Assembly (NCBI RefSeq): GCF_011089895.1
Contig: NZ_JAANAT010000001.1
Span: forward strand, 3,472,001 to 3,536,000
Length of the DNA stretch: 64,000 bases
From: Mucilaginibacter inviolabilis
Lineage (GTDB): Bacteria > Bacteroidota > Bacteroidia > Sphingobacteriales > Sphingobacteriaceae
Direction: 5' to 3'
Below are positions 9,791 to 18,614 of this stretch, in pieces. Numbering within the stretch: position 1 is the stretch's first letter; every line of letters begins with the position of its first letter. Under the pieces are notes generated by a model. It was not told the origin of the DNA and did not search any database. It saw only the letters and a program-made list of their open reading frames with translations. A program made the position numbers and the translations under genes.

Positions 9791-10849
9791 ATGGCAAAAT
9801 TAAATTTCGGCGGTACTGAAGAAAACGTAGTAACCCGCGAAGAGTTTCCTTTATCAAAAGCTCAGGACGTATTGAAAGATGAAGTTGTAGCAGTAATTGG
9901 CTATGGCGTTCAAGGTCCTGGTCAGGCATTAAACCAAAAAGACAATGGCATCAATGTAATTGTTGGTCAGCGTAAAGGCACTAAAACATGGGATAAAGCA
10001 GTAAGCGATGGCTTTGTACCCGGCGAAACACTTTTTGAAATTGAAGAAGCTCTGGAAAGAGGAACTGTAATTTGCTATTTATTAAGTGATGCAGCTCAGA
10101 TCGCCCTTTGGCCAACCGTTAAAAAGCACTTAACTCCAGGTAAAGCATTATACTTTTCTCATGGTTTTGGTATCACTTTTAACGAACAAACAGGCATTGT
10201 TCCTCCTGCTGATGTTGACGTACTTTTGGTTGCTCCTAAAGGATCAGGCACTTCATTGCGTCGTATGTTCCTGCAAGGCCGTGGCTTAAACTCAAGCTAC
10301 GCTATTTTCCAGGATGCAACCGGTAAAGCATTTGATCGTGTAATTGCATTAGGTATTGCAGTAGGTAGCGGTTACCTGTTTGAAACCAACTTCAAAAAAG
10401 AAGTATACAGCGATTTAACCGGCGAGCGTGGCACACTGATGGGTTGTATCCAGGGTATCTTCGCTGCTCAATATGATGTATTACGCAGCAAAGGTCACTC
10501 ACCATCTGAGGCATTTAACGAAACTGTAGAAGAGTTAACTCAATCATTAATGCCATTAGTTGCTGAAAACGGCATGGATTGGATGTATGCCAACTGCTCA
10601 ACTACTGCTCAACGCGGTGCGCTTGACTGGTGGAAAAAATTCCGCGACGCTACTAAACCAGTATTTGAAGAATTATACGAAAGCGTAGCTACCGGCAAAG
10701 AGTCACAGCGTTCTATCGACTCCAACAGCCAGCCAGACTACCGCGAGAAACTGGATGCCGAATTAAAAGAATTACGCGAAAGCGAATTATGGCAAGCAGG
10801 TAAAACTGTACGCAGTTTACGCCCTGAAAACCAGGTTGTAGAAGCGTAA
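9791..10849 (+). CDS. ilvC: Ketol-acid reductoisomerase
   Basis: Converts acetolactate and acetohydroxybutyrate to dihydroxy acids using NAD(P)H and Mg2+. The N-terminal Rossmann domain has the glycine-rich loop GYGVQGPGQ at residues 37-45; the rest is the all-helical KARI domain, including the conserved segment LTGERGTLMG. At 352 residues it has the size of a short (class I-like) enzyme with one KARI C-terminal domain. It follows ilvN by 107 bases and is separated from leuC by an ATCAAGT-type repeat gap. The basic loop after the second strand (GQRKGTK) suggests NADPH preference, by family analogy. Confidence 0.97.
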   Translation: MAKLNFGGTEENVVTREEFPLSKAQDVLKDEVVAVIGYGVQGPGQALNQKDNGINVIVGQRKGTKTWDKAVSDGFVPGETLFEIEEALERGTVICYLLSDAAQIALWPTVKKHLTPGKALYFSHGFGITFNEQTGIVPPADVDVLLVAPKGSGTSLRRMFLQGRGLNSSYAIFQDATGKAFDRVIALGIAVGSGYLFETNFKKEVYSDLTGERGTLMGCIQGIFAAQYDVLRSKGHSPSEAFNETVEELTQSLMPLVAENGMDWMYANCSTTAQRGALDWWKKFRDATKPVFEELYESVATGKESQRSIDSNSQPDYREKLDAELKELRESELWQAGKTVRSLRPENQVVEA

Positions 10850-10851
10850 TC

Positions 10852-10998
10852 CAAGTATCAAGTAGTTAGTATCAAGTATCAAGACTTTTGATTTGCTGCT
10901 GATACTAACTACTTGATATTATAATGATATACCTGTACCATGTATCAAGATACACTCGCGCAAATTACTTGATACTTGATACTCACTACTTGATACTT
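10852..10998. repeat. ATCAAGT-type inverted word repeat filling the ilvC-leuC gap
   Basis: The left arm begins two bases after the ilvC stop (AAGTATCAAGTAGTTAGTAT and a further copy). The right arms are TGATACTAACTACTTGATA and several ACTTGATACT copies, ending just before the leuC ATG. Arms are mutually complementary across an about 20-base centre; a second right-hand block follows. Confidence 0.8.
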
Positions 10999-11006
10999 TA
11001 AAAAAC

Positions 11007-12434
11007 ATGGGACAAACATTATTTGATAAGATTTGGGATGCACACGTCGTCAGTAGCAACGAGGGTTTTCCCGACATTTTATACATCGACACACATTTCA
11101 TACACGAAGTAACCAGTCCGCAGGCATTTGACGGTTTGCGCACCAGAGGGTTACCGGTTTTCAGGCCAAAACAAACCGTGGCCACCGCCGATCATAACGT
11201 TCCTACCATTGATCAGCACCTCCCCATCAAAGAAGAACTTTCCCGCTACCAGGTTGATATGCTTACCAAAAACTGTAAAGAGTTTGGTATTGAACTGTAT
11301 GGCTTAGGTCACCCTTACCAGGGCATAGTACACGTAATAGGGCCCGAGTTGGGTATTACGCGTCCGGGCGGTACTTATGTTTGTGGTGATAGCCATACTT
11401 CAACACATGGCGCCTTTGGTGCCATAGCATTCGGTATAGGCACTTCACAGGTGGAGCAGGTAATGGCAACCCAGTGTTTACTGCAATCCCGTCCAAAAAG
11501 GATGAAGATCGAAGTGAATGGCAAACTACACAAAGGTGTTGGCGCTAAAGATATCATCCTGTACATCATTGCGCAGATCTCTGCTGCTGGTGGTACAGGT
11601 TATGCCGTGGAATATGCCGGCGATACCATCCGTTCATTAAGCATGGAAGGTCGTATGACCATCTGCAACATGAGCATCGAAATGGGTGCACGTTGCGGAC
11701 TGATAGCTCCCGACGAAACAACTATTGAATACGTAAAAGGCCGCGAATTTGCCCCTAAAGGCGAAGAGTGGGATAAAGCAGTAGCTTACTGGAAAACTTT
11801 ATACTCTGATGCTGATGCGCAGTTTGATGAAGTATTATCCTTTAAAGCCGAAGACATTGAGCCAATGATCACCTACGGTACAAATCCGGGTATGGGCATT
11901 GGCGTTACACAACACGTTCCCGAAACCGCTTCGTTTGAAGCCAAAGAACAAGGATCGTACAAAAAAGCCCTGGAGTACATGGGGCTGCATGATGATGAGC
12001 AACTATTGGGAAAACCAATCGACTATGTATTCATCGGCAGTTGCACCAACTCGCGTATTGAAGACCTACGTCAGGTGGCCGAGTTTGTAAAAGGCAAACA
12101 CAAGGCAGACAACGTTACCGTATGGGTAGTTCCGGGATCAAAACAGGTACAGGAACAAGCCATCCGTGAGGGATTGGATAAAATATTTGACGCGGCAGGT
12201 TTCCCGCTTCGCGAACCAGGTTGCAGTGCATGCCTGGGCATGAACGAGGATAAAATACCGGCAGGCAAATATTGCGTATCCACCTCCAACCGTAATTTCG
12301 AAGGCAGACAGGGGCCAAATTCCCGCACCTTCCTGGCCAGTCCGCTAACCGCGGCTGCATCGGCCATTACCGGTAAGGTAACAGATATCAGAACAATGTT
12401 GTCTGAATCAGAATTTGCAGAATTAGCGAATTAA
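11007..12434 (+). CDS. leuC: 3-isopropylmalate dehydratase large subunit
   Basis: Aconitase-family subunit of 475 residues that carries the [4Fe-4S] cluster and isomerises 2- to 3-isopropylmalate in leucine synthesis. Cluster cysteines are recognisable in [12 protein letters not shown] and in [11 protein letters not shown]. Works as a heterodimer with LeuD, whose gene is not immediately downstream: an unrelated 131-codon gene starts four bases after the leuC stop. Start chosen at the first ATG after the repeat-filled gap ([13 protein letters not shown] matches the usual N-terminus). Confidence 0.97.
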   Translation: MGQTLFDKIWDAHVVSSNEGFPDILYIDTHFIHEVTSPQAFDGLRTRGLPVFRPKQTVATADHNVPTIDQHLPIKEELSRYQVDMLTKNCKEFGIELYGLGHPYQGIVHVIGPELGITRPGGTYVCGDSHTSTHGAFGAIAFGIGTSQVEQVMATQCLLQSRPKRMKIEVNGKLHKGVGAKDIILYIIAQISAAGGTGYAVEYAGDTIRSLSMEGRMTICNMSIEMGARCGLIAPDETTIEYVKGREFAPKGEEWDKAVAYWKTLYSDADAQFDEVLSFKAEDIEPMITYGTNPGMGIGVTQHVPETASFEAKEQGSYKKALEYMGLHDDEQLLGKPIDYVFIGSCTNSRIEDLRQVAEFVKGKHKADNVTVWVVPGSKQVQEQAIREGLDKIFDAAGFPLREPGCSACLGMNEDKIPAGKYCVSTSNRNFEGRQGPNSRTFLASPLTAAASAITGKVTDIRTMLSESEFAELAN

Positions 12435-12438
12435 CAGA

Positions 12439-12831
12439 ATGGAAAAAAATGAACTTACATACAAAATAATTGGATGTGCTATGAAAGTTCATAATACGCT
12501 CGGTAATGGCTTTCAAGAAGTTATTTATCAGCGCTGTCTCGCGATTGAATTAGCTAATGAAGGAGTAAATTTCGTTAGAGAACAGGAACACCCCATCTTC
12601 TATAATAACATAGAAGTAGGAACAAGACGGGCAGACTTTGTAGTTGAAGGAAAAGTATCTGTTGAACTTAAAGCAATTATAAATTTGGAGGACGTGCATT
12701 TGGCACAGGCAAAAAATTACACAGTTGCTTATGATTTCCCTATCGGTTTATTAATAAATTTTGGAAGTCAAAGTTTACAGTACAAATTAATATTCAACCC
12801 CAAATACAACATAAAGATTAATAATAATTAA
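12439..12831 (+). CDS. GxxExxY protein (PD-(D/E)xK-like nuclease fold)
   Basis: Small protein of 130 residues with the family-naming motif G24-FQ-E27-VI-Y30 and a nuclease-like core: D66 in RRADFVV, then E76 and K78 in VELKA. Members of this family (PF13366/TIGR04256 by recollection) are common in Bacteroidota but have no firm function. The gene starts 4 bases after the leuC stop and ends 51 bases before leuD, so it is cotranscribed with the leucine genes though it has no evident role in leucine synthesis. Its DNA is more AT-rich than leuC and leuD, which fits later insertion. Function not assigned. Confidence 0.88.
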   Translation: MEKNELTYKIIGCAMKVHNTLGNGFQEVIYQRCLAIELANEGVNFVREQEHPIFYNNIEVGTRRADFVVEGKVSVELKAIINLEDVHLAQAKNYTVAYDFPIGLLINFGSQSLQYKLIFNPKYNIKINNN

Positions 12832-12834
12832 TAA

Positions 12835-12882
12835 TGTCACCAGGATTCTGAAAATTCTCAAATCCTGAAAATTCTGATTCAG
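12835..12882. repeat. Word repeat before leuD
   Basis: Two CTGAAAATTCT copies lie between inverted CAGGATT and AATCCTG words. The block fills the gap up to the leuD ATG. Confidence 0.55.
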
Positions 12883-13470
12883 ATGACTAAAATATTTAAA
12901 CACATACAAACCAGCGTAGTGCCTCTGCCTATCGAGAATATCGATACGGATCAGATCATTCCTGCCAGATTTTTGAAAGCTACCACCCGCGAGGGTTTTG
13001 GTAACAACCTTTTTCGCGACTGGCGCTTTGATGAGAATGATAGCCCTAAAGAGGATTTCGTACTCAACAACCCTACCTTTAGTGGTAAGGTGCTGGTTGC
13101 CGGCAAAAACTTTGGCTGCGGTAGCAGTCGCGAGCATGCGGCATGGGCAATATCCGATTATGGTTTTGACGCCGTAGTAAGCAGCTTTTTTGCCGATATA
13201 TTTAAAGGCAATGCCTTAAACAATGGTCTGTTACCGGTACAGGTAAGCGACGATTTCCTAAAAAAGATATTCGACGCTGTTTATGCCGATCATAATGCGG
13301 AAATCGAGATCGACCTGGACAAACAGCTGATCATTATCTCGGCCACTGGCGAACAGGAAAGCTTTGAGATCAATCCATACAAAAAAGCCTGTCTGATAAA
13401 CGGCTATGATGATATTGATTACATCCTGAGCAAAAAAGAGCTGATAGCAGAGTTTGAAGAATCTAAATAA
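12883..13470 (+). CDS. leuD: 3-isopropylmalate dehydratase small subunit
   Basis: Swivelling domain subunit of isopropylmalate isomerase, 195 residues, normal length. The characteristic stretches are [13 protein letters not shown] near the N-terminus and [16 protein letters not shown], which contacts substrate at the interface with LeuC. Preceded by a short word repeat and followed by a C-rich repeat that ends just before leuB. Confidence 0.96.
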   Translation: MTKIFKHIQTSVVPLPIENIDTDQIIPARFLKATTREGFGNNLFRDWRFDENDSPKEDFVLNNPTFSGKVLVAGKNFGCGSSREHAAWAISDYGFDAVVSSFFADIFKGNALNNGLLPVQVSDDFLKKIFDAVYADHNAEIEIDLDKQLIIISATGEQESFEINPYKKACLINGYDDIDYILSKKELIAEFEESK

Positions 13471-13486
13471 TTAACACAATCAAAAA

Positions 13487-13512
13487 TTCCCCCTTTAGGG
13501 GGGTAGGGGGCT
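13487..13512. repeat. CCCCCT-type repeat ending at the leuB start
   Basis: CCCCCTTTAGGGGGG followed by TAGGGGGCTT, which ends one base before the leuB ATG. Same word family as the repeats at 7226, 28313, 29378 and 54830. Confidence 0.7.
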
Positions 13513-13513
13513 T

Positions 13514-14590
13514 ATGGCACTTAAAAAACATATATTAGTAATACCCGGTGATGGCATCGGTACCGAAGTAACAACCTGGGGTAAGGCTGTACTGGAAGCA
13601 ATTGGTCAGAAATTTGGTCATGAATTTACCTTTGACGAAGCCCTGATGGGTCACGCAGGTATCGAAGCAACCGGCAATCCGCTACCCGATGAAACTTTAG
13701 CCAAAGCAAAAGCCAGCGATGCTATTCTTTTTGGCGCTATTGGTCACATCAAATATGATAATGATCCATCGGCCAAAGTACGTCCGGAACAAGGATTATT
13801 AAAAATACGTAAAGAGCTTGGCCTGTATGCCAACCTGCGCCCCATCATGCTGTTTGATGAGCTGCTGGATGCATCAAGCCTGAAACCTGAGATATTGAAA
13901 GGGACTGATATCCTTTTCTTCCGCGAACTAACCGGTGATGTTTACTTCGGAGAAAAGAAACGCAGTGAAGACAGGAATACCGCATCAGATCTGATGATCT
14001 ACTCCCGTTATGAAGTAGAGCGTATCGCTATAAAGGCGTACGAAGCAGCCCGTGTTCGTAGCAAAAGATTATGTTCTGTAGATAAGGCCAACGTACTGGA
14101 AGCATCACGCCTGTGGCGCGAGGTGGTTCAGGAAATCGCTAAACAATATCCGGATGTAGAAACCGAGCACATGTTTATTGACAATGCGGCCATGCAGCTG
14201 GTTAAAAACCCTAAAAAGTTTGATGTGGTATTAACCGCCAATCTTTTCGGTGATATTTTAACCGACGAGGCTTCACAAATCGCAGGCTCCATGGGTATGC
14301 TGGCATCGGCATCGGTTGGTGATGGCACTGGTTTCTTTGAGCCTATCCACGGTTCGGCACATGATATTGCCGGGCAGGACAAAGCCAATCCGTTGGCTTC
14401 TATCCTATCGGTAGCCCTGATGCTCGAGATCAGTTTCGGCCTCAAAGAGGAAGCCAAACTGGTAACATCAGCCGTTGATAAAGCGTTAAAAGATGGTTAC
14501 CGCACCGGAGATATCGCTGACGCGGATACCGACAAAAGCAAAATTTTAGGCACTAAGGCCATGGGCCAAAAAGTGCTGGAATACTTGTAA
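13514..14590 (+). CDS. leuB: 3-isopropylmalate dehydrogenase
   Basis: NAD-dependent oxidative decarboxylase of the isocitrate/isopropylmalate dehydrogenase family, 358 residues. Family landmarks are the N-terminal VIPGDGIGTEV, the substrate arginines around LLKIRKELGLYANLRP, and the metal/substrate aspartates in LTANLFGDILTDEASQ and the GSAHDIAGQDKANP segment near the C-terminus. Lies between leuD and the inserted methyltransferase gene. The start codon follows a C-rich repeat by one base, so no ordinary ribosome binding site is visible. Confidence 0.97.
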   Translation: MALKKHILVIPGDGIGTEVTTWGKAVLEAIGQKFGHEFTFDEALMGHAGIEATGNPLPDETLAKAKASDAILFGAIGHIKYDNDPSAKVRPEQGLLKIRKELGLYANLRPIMLFDELLDASSLKPEILKGTDILFFRELTGDVYFGEKKRSEDRNTASDLMIYSRYEVERIAIKAYEAARVRSKRLCSVDKANVLEASRLWREVVQEIAKQYPDVETEHMFIDNAAMQLVKNPKKFDVVLTANLFGDILTDEASQIAGSMGMLASASVGDGTGFFEPIHGSAHDIAGQDKANPLASILSVALMLEISFGLKEEAKLVTSAVDKALKDGYRTGDIADADTDKSKILGTKAMGQKVLEYL

Positions 14591-14592
14591 TA

Positions 14593-14661
14593 AGTCAAAA
14601 TTAAAAAGTCAAAAGTCAAAAATGTAATGACATAATGACCAATGACACAATGACTACAACG
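14593..14661. repeat. AGTCAAAA / AATGAC word repeats between leuB and the methyltransferase
   Basis: Several AAGTCAAAA words directly after the leuB stop, then AATGACATAATGACCAATGA words reaching the methyltransferase start. Because these words contain in-frame ATGs, the downstream start is ambiguous. Confidence 0.65.
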
Positions 14662-15417
14662 ATGAAATGGAACGCTGATTTATACGACCAAAAGCATGCC
14701 TTTGTATTTCAATACGGCGAGGATGTGCTGGAGTTACTGGATGCAAAACCTGGTGAATATATATTGGACCTGGGTTGCGGTACGGGCCATTTAACGCAAC
14801 AGATAAAAGATAAAGGCGCCCGCGTAAAAGGCACCGATTTTTCGCCAGAAATGATTGAGCAGGCCAGGGCAAAATACCCGGAGGTTGAGTTCGCGGTTGA
14901 TAACGCTGCCGACTTTTTTACCGACGAAAAATATGATGCCGTATTTTCAAACGCGGCGTTGCACTGGGTACTTGATGCCAACGGTGCTGCCCGCAGTGTA
15001 TACAATAGTTTGAAACATGGCGGCCGTTTTGTAGCCGAAATGGGTGGTAAAGGTAATGTGGCCCATTTAATTGAAGCTATTCAACTGGTATTACAAAATC
15101 ATGGTTACCATGTACAGGCCGATACCAAGCTGTGGTATTTTCCTTCTGTAGGCGAATACGCTACCTTGTTGGAAGAGCATGGCTTCAGGGTAACTTACAT
15201 GGTGCATTATGACCGTAAAACACCGCTGCAGGATGGTGACGCGGGTGTAGCCAAATGGGTAACCATGTTTGGAGCGCAATTCCTGGAAAATATCCCCGAA
15301 GAGGAAAAAGCGGAGATATTGAAAGAGATCACTCACAAACTGGAACCCTTTTACAACGAAAACGGCCAATGGTATGCCGATTATAAGAGGCTACGGTTTG
15401 TGGCGATAAAAGAATAA
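14662..15417 (+). CDS. Class I SAM-dependent methyltransferase
   Basis: Rossmann-type methyltransferase with motif I LDLGCGTGHLTQ, the acidic residue of motif II in KGTDFSPEM, and motif IV around YDAVFSNAALHWV, resembling the trans-aconitate methyltransferase/UbiE group. About 251 residues from the ATG at 14662 (MKWNADLYDQKHAF). ATGs at 14635 and 14650 are in frame but lie inside AATGAC-type word repeats, so I prefer 14662. It sits between leuB and leuA in the same orientation, with no known step for it in leucine synthesis. By family analogy it could methylate a small carboxylic acid, but the substrate is not shown. Confidence 0.88.
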   Translation: MKWNADLYDQKHAFVFQYGEDVLELLDAKPGEYILDLGCGTGHLTQQIKDKGARVKGTDFSPEMIEQARAKYPEVEFAVDNAADFFTDEKYDAVFSNAALHWVLDANGAARSVYNSLKHGGRFVAEMGGKGNVAHLIEAIQLVLQNHGYHVQADTKLWYFPSVGEYATLLEEHGFRVTYMVHYDRKTPLQDGDAGVAKWVTMFGAQFLENIPEEEKAEILKEITHKLEPFYNENGQWYADYKRLRFVAIKE

Positions 15418-15420
15418 TTT

Positions 15421-15551
15421 AAGTAGCAAGTAATTAGTATCAAGTATCAAGACTTTTTATCTGTTTTGATTTAGATACTTACAGATAACGAATTGAAATG
15501 AGTAAAAAGTAAACGATGGGTCTTGATACCTGATACTCGCTACTTGATACT
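15421..15551. repeat. ATCAAGT-type inverted word repeat before leuA
   Basis: Left arm AAGTAGCAAGTAATTAGTAT and ATCAAG copies directly after the methyltransferase stop; right arm CTTGATACCTGATACTCGCT and a final ACTTGATACT before a short A-rich leader to leuA. The centre is unlike the other copies. Confidence 0.78.
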
Positions 15552-15578
15552 AACAAAAATTTAAAAACTAAAAAAGAT

Positions 15579-16745
15579 ATGTTACACGATCCCAACCGCG
15601 TTTATGTTTTTGATACTACGCTTCGCGATGGCGAGCAGGTACCGGGTTGCCAGTTAACAACCCCCGAAAAAATTGAGATAGCAAAAGAACTGGAGCTGCT
15701 GGGCGTGGATATTATTGAAGCAGGTTTCCCGGTTTCAAGTCCGGGCGATTTCAACAGCGTTGTTGAAATTTCAAAGGCTGTAAAAGAACCCACTATTTGC
15801 GCATTAACCCGTGCCAACAAAGGCGACATTGACGCTGCTATCGAATCGTTAAAATACGCCAAGCGTCCGCGTATCCATACGGGTATCGGTTCGTCTGACA
15901 TGCACATCAAGCATAAATTTAACAGCACCCGCGAAGAAATTCTGGAACGTGCCGTTGAAGCCGTAAAATATGCCAAACGTGGTGTAGAAGATATCGAATT
16001 TTATGCTGAAGATGCAGGCAGGGCCGATGTGGAATACCTGGCTAAAATGGTAGAGGCTGTAATTGCTGCAGGCGCTACCGTAGTGAACATTCCGGATACC
16101 AACGGCTATTGCCTGCCCGATCAATACGGCAGCAAGATCAAATTCCTGAAAGAGAATGTTAAAAATATCGACAAAGCCATTATCTCGGTACATTGCCACA
16201 ATGACTTGGGTTTGGCTACAGCTAACTCTATCGCCGGCTTACAAAATGGTGCCCGTCAGATAGAAGGCACTATTAATGGCATTGGCGAACGTGCAGGTAA
16301 TACTTCTATTGAAGAGGTGGTCATGATCCTGAAAACACACCAGGTACTGGGTTTACATACCCAGATAGACTCTAAAAGATTTTATGAGCTTAGCCAGATG
16401 ATCCGTACTCAAATGCGCATGCCGGTACAGCCCAATAAAGCTATTGTAGGCGCCAACGCATTTGCGCACAGCTCCGGTATACACCAGGATGGCTTCTTGA
16501 AAATGCGCGAAAATTATGAGATCATTCGTCCAGAGGATGTAGGTTTCCCAAGCGCAAGTATCGTGCTTACCGCTCGCAGCGGCCGTCACGCGCTTAAATT
16601 CCACCTGGAACGCCTGGGCATCAACCTGAACAAAGAAGAACTGGCCGAAGCTTATACTAACTTTTTAACCCTTGCTGATGCTAAATTAGACATCAACGAT
16701 AACGACCTGTTGAGCCTGGTAGCATACAAGTTGGTAAAAAACTAA
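15579..16745 (+). CDS. leuA: 2-isopropylmalate synthase, short form lacking the C-terminal regulatory domain
   Basis: Condenses acetyl-CoA with 2-ketoisovalerate, the first committed step of leucine synthesis. The TIM-barrel catalytic domain has [10 protein letters not shown] (R16, D17, E19) and the metal-binding HCHNDLGLA segment near residue 205; the NGIGERAGN loop follows. The protein stops at 388 residues, after the linker subdomains. The C-terminal leucine-binding regulatory domain that brings typical LeuA to about 500-520 residues is absent. Feedback by leucine through that domain is therefore not expected. A homocitrate- or citramalate-type activity cannot be excluded from sequence alone, but the context favours leuA. 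Confidence 0.93.
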   Translation: MLHDPNRVYVFDTTLRDGEQVPGCQLTTPEKIEIAKELELLGVDIIEAGFPVSSPGDFNSVVEISKAVKEPTICALTRANKGDIDAAIESLKYAKRPRIHTGIGSSDMHIKHKFNSTREEILERAVEAVKYAKRGVEDIEFYAEDAGRADVEYLAKMVEAVIAAGATVVNIPDTNGYCLPDQYGSKIKFLKENVKNIDKAIISVHCHNDLGLATANSIAGLQNGARQIEGTINGIGERAGNTSIEEVVMILKTHQVLGLHTQIDSKRFYELSQMIRTQMRMPVQPNKAIVGANAFAHSSGIHQDGFLKMRENYEIIRPEDVGFPSASIVLTARSGRHALKFHLERLGINLNKEELAEAYTNFLTLADAKLDINDNDLLSLVAYKLVKN

Positions 16746-16747
16746 TA

Positions 16748-17998
16748 ATGGAAACTGATACGAAGAACCAGCTGGATTTTGAAGCTGCACATGAACGCCT
16801 GAAAGGTGTTGTTAAACGCACTCCGCTGGAATATAATGCCGGCTTATCGGCAAAATACGAATGTGAGGTATACCTCAAACGTGAAGATTTACAAGTTGTA
16901 CGCTCCTACAAATTACGTGGGGCATACAACATGATCAGTCAGCTAAGCGCCGAAGAATTAAGTCGCGGCGTGGTTTGCGCCAGTGCAGGCAATCATGCAC
17001 AGGGCGTGGCATTTAGCTGTAATGCTTTAGGTACCAAAGGCGTAATTTTTATGCCCGAGATCACCCCCAAGCAAAAAGTTACCCAAACAGAAATGCATGG
17101 GCATGGCAACATTGAGATTGTTTTAACCGGCGATACTTTTGATGATTGCCTGCGCGAAGCATTGATCTATACCGAGGCTCACCAAATGACCTTTATCCCG
17201 CCGTTTGATCATTACCGTATTATTGAGGGTCAGGGAACGGTGGGGTTAGAGATATTGGAAGATCTGCCGGATGTAGAAGCCGTAATTATGCCCATTGGCG
17301 GCGGCGGTATGGCATCAGGTACCAGCAGCTATTTAAAACAACATGTTCCGGGAATTTACCTGATAGGTGTTGAGCCCGAAGGCGCACCATCCATGCTGAA
17401 AGCATTTGAACACGGAGAGCCGATCACATTACCCGAGATAGACCGTTTTGTTGACGGTGCCGCGGTAAAACGTGTAGGAACGCTAACCTATCAGATCTGT
17501 CGTGAATTGCTTGATGAGATGCTAGTAGTACCCGAAGGAAAAATTTGTACCACTATACTCAAGCTATACAACGAGGATGCTATTGTAGTTGAACCTGCAG
17601 GAGCTCTTTCTGTGGCTGTATTGGACGCCTGTAAAGATAAGATCAAAGGTAAAAAAGTAGTTTGTGTAGTAAGCGGAGGTAATAATGATATTGCCCGTAT
17701 GCAGGAGATCAAAGAGAAATCACTCCTATATGAGGGACTTAAACATTACTTTATTGTACGCTTTCCGCAACGCCCCGGTGCTTTAAAATTATTTGTGACC
17801 AATGTATTAGGTCCGCATGATGATATTACCCGGTTTGAGTTCATCAAAAAAAACGACAAAGAGAACGGCCCCGCCCTGGTAGGTATCGAGCTTCAATCGG
17901 CCGATGATTATCCAGCCCTGTTAAAACGCATGTTGGCCCATCGCTTTAACGTGATCGAATTGAATAAAGACCGTACTTTGTTTGAGTATCTGGTGTAA
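16748..17998 (+). CDS. ilvA: Threonine ammonia-lyase (biosynthetic), with one ACT-like domain
   Basis: PLP enzyme making 2-ketobutyrate from threonine for isoleucine synthesis, 416 residues. The Schiff-base lysine is K55 in VRSYKLRGAYN; the phosphate-binding glycine loop is GGGGMASG. The C-terminal about 80 residues (from HYFIVRFPQRPGALKLF) form a single ACT-like regulatory domain, as in the Bacillus-type enzyme, so allosteric control by isoleucine or valine is plausible. It starts two bases after the leuA stop, indicating tight translational coupling, and is the last gene of the set before a terminator hairpin. Confidence 0.95.
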   Translation: METDTKNQLDFEAAHERLKGVVKRTPLEYNAGLSAKYECEVYLKREDLQVVRSYKLRGAYNMISQLSAEELSRGVVCASAGNHAQGVAFSCNALGTKGVIFMPEITPKQKVTQTEMHGHGNIEIVLTGDTFDDCLREALIYTEAHQMTFIPPFDHYRIIEGQGTVGLEILEDLPDVEAVIMPIGGGGMASGTSSYLKQHVPGIYLIGVEPEGAPSMLKAFEHGEPITLPEIDRFVDGAAVKRVGTLTYQICRELLDEMLVVPEGKICTTILKLYNEDAIVVEPAGALSVAVLDACKDKIKGKKVVCVVSGGNNDIARMQEIKEKSLLYEGLKHYFIVRFPQRPGALKLFVTNVLGPHDDITRFEFIKKNDKENGPALVGIELQSADDYPALLKRMLAHRFNVIELNKDRTLFEYLV

Positions 17999-18024
17999 AG
18001 AAAATCAAGGGTATACCTTCCACC

Positions 18025-18057
18025 AAACTTACGAAGTTTTAAAAACTTCGTAAGTTT
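18025..18057. terminator. Terminator after ilvA; dispersed hairpin family
   Basis: Perfect 15-bp stem, AAACTTACGAAGTTT (18025-18039) with AAACTTCGTAAGTTT (18043-18057), loop TAA. The core recurs at 49048-49080 after poxB, so it is a dispersed palindrome used at gene ends. Confidence 0.75.
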
Positions 18058-18107
18058 TCATGCACAATGCCATTTTCGGTTATAAACAAAAACATCAGTT
18101 CATATCC

Positions 18108-18605
18108 CTAAAAAACAGCTATTGATGCTATAGATAATATCATAATTAAAGGACTTCCTACGATCTCCAACGATGAAATCTCATCACCACGAGACTTCGT
18201 ATCCATAATAAACTCCTGTTTAATGGTATACAATGAGATTTGCCTGAATAATTGGTAAAGTATCAGGAAAACAAACAAACAGACCAACGAGCCTAAACAA
18301 GTTCGCCCATTTATTTTAAATGCATCATTCCCTTTATTGAGTATATAAACCAAAAATTGTATAAAGCCTATTCCTAACCAAAGCAAATAAATTTTATAGT
18401 CTTTAATTGACTTATAATAATACATAAATAAAAAGGTAAACATCATGTAATAACCTAATATGGCAAATCCTAAGAAACTTGATGACAACCAGTTAAATTT
18501 ATAGCTTATAAATAAAAACAGACTCACACAACAGTGTATAATTGGAAGTTTTAAAATTCCTTTATAAGGAGATGTTGAGATCGATTTTATTTTTTTCCTT
18601 TGCAT
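18108..18605 (-). CDS. Hypothetical multi-pass membrane protein
   Basis: Protein of 165 residues with about four or five hydrophobic segments (roughly residues 20-37, 41-64, 72-91, 103-122 and 149-165) and a basic N-terminus (MQRKKIKS). No family recognised. Its DNA is AT-rich compared with the flanking genes. It is directly downstream of the orphan ABC ATPase gene on the same strand (9-base gap), so it could be cotranscribed and might be a membrane partner of that ATPase, but it does not resemble a known permease. Confidence 0.7.
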   Translation of the reverse strand: MQRKKIKSISTSPYKGILKLPIIHCCVSLFLFISYKFNWLSSSFLGFAILGYYMMFTFLFMYYYKSIKDYKIYLLWLGIGFIQFLVYILNKGNDAFKINGRTCLGSLVCLFVFLILYQLFRQISLYTIKQEFIMDTKSRGDEISSLEIVGSPLIMILSIASIAVF

Positions 18606-18614
18606 CGCCTTGCT

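Noticed and set aside
10852..10998. CRISPR array (regularly repeated words between genes)
   Set aside because: The repeats are short, irregular, inverted and without uniform spacers; no cas genes are present.
12439..15417. A defence island formed by the GxxExxY nuclease-like gene and the methyltransferase
   Set aside because: The methyltransferase motifs are of the small-molecule type, not DNA methyltransferase; the two genes are separated by leuD and leuB and sit in a biosynthetic operon.
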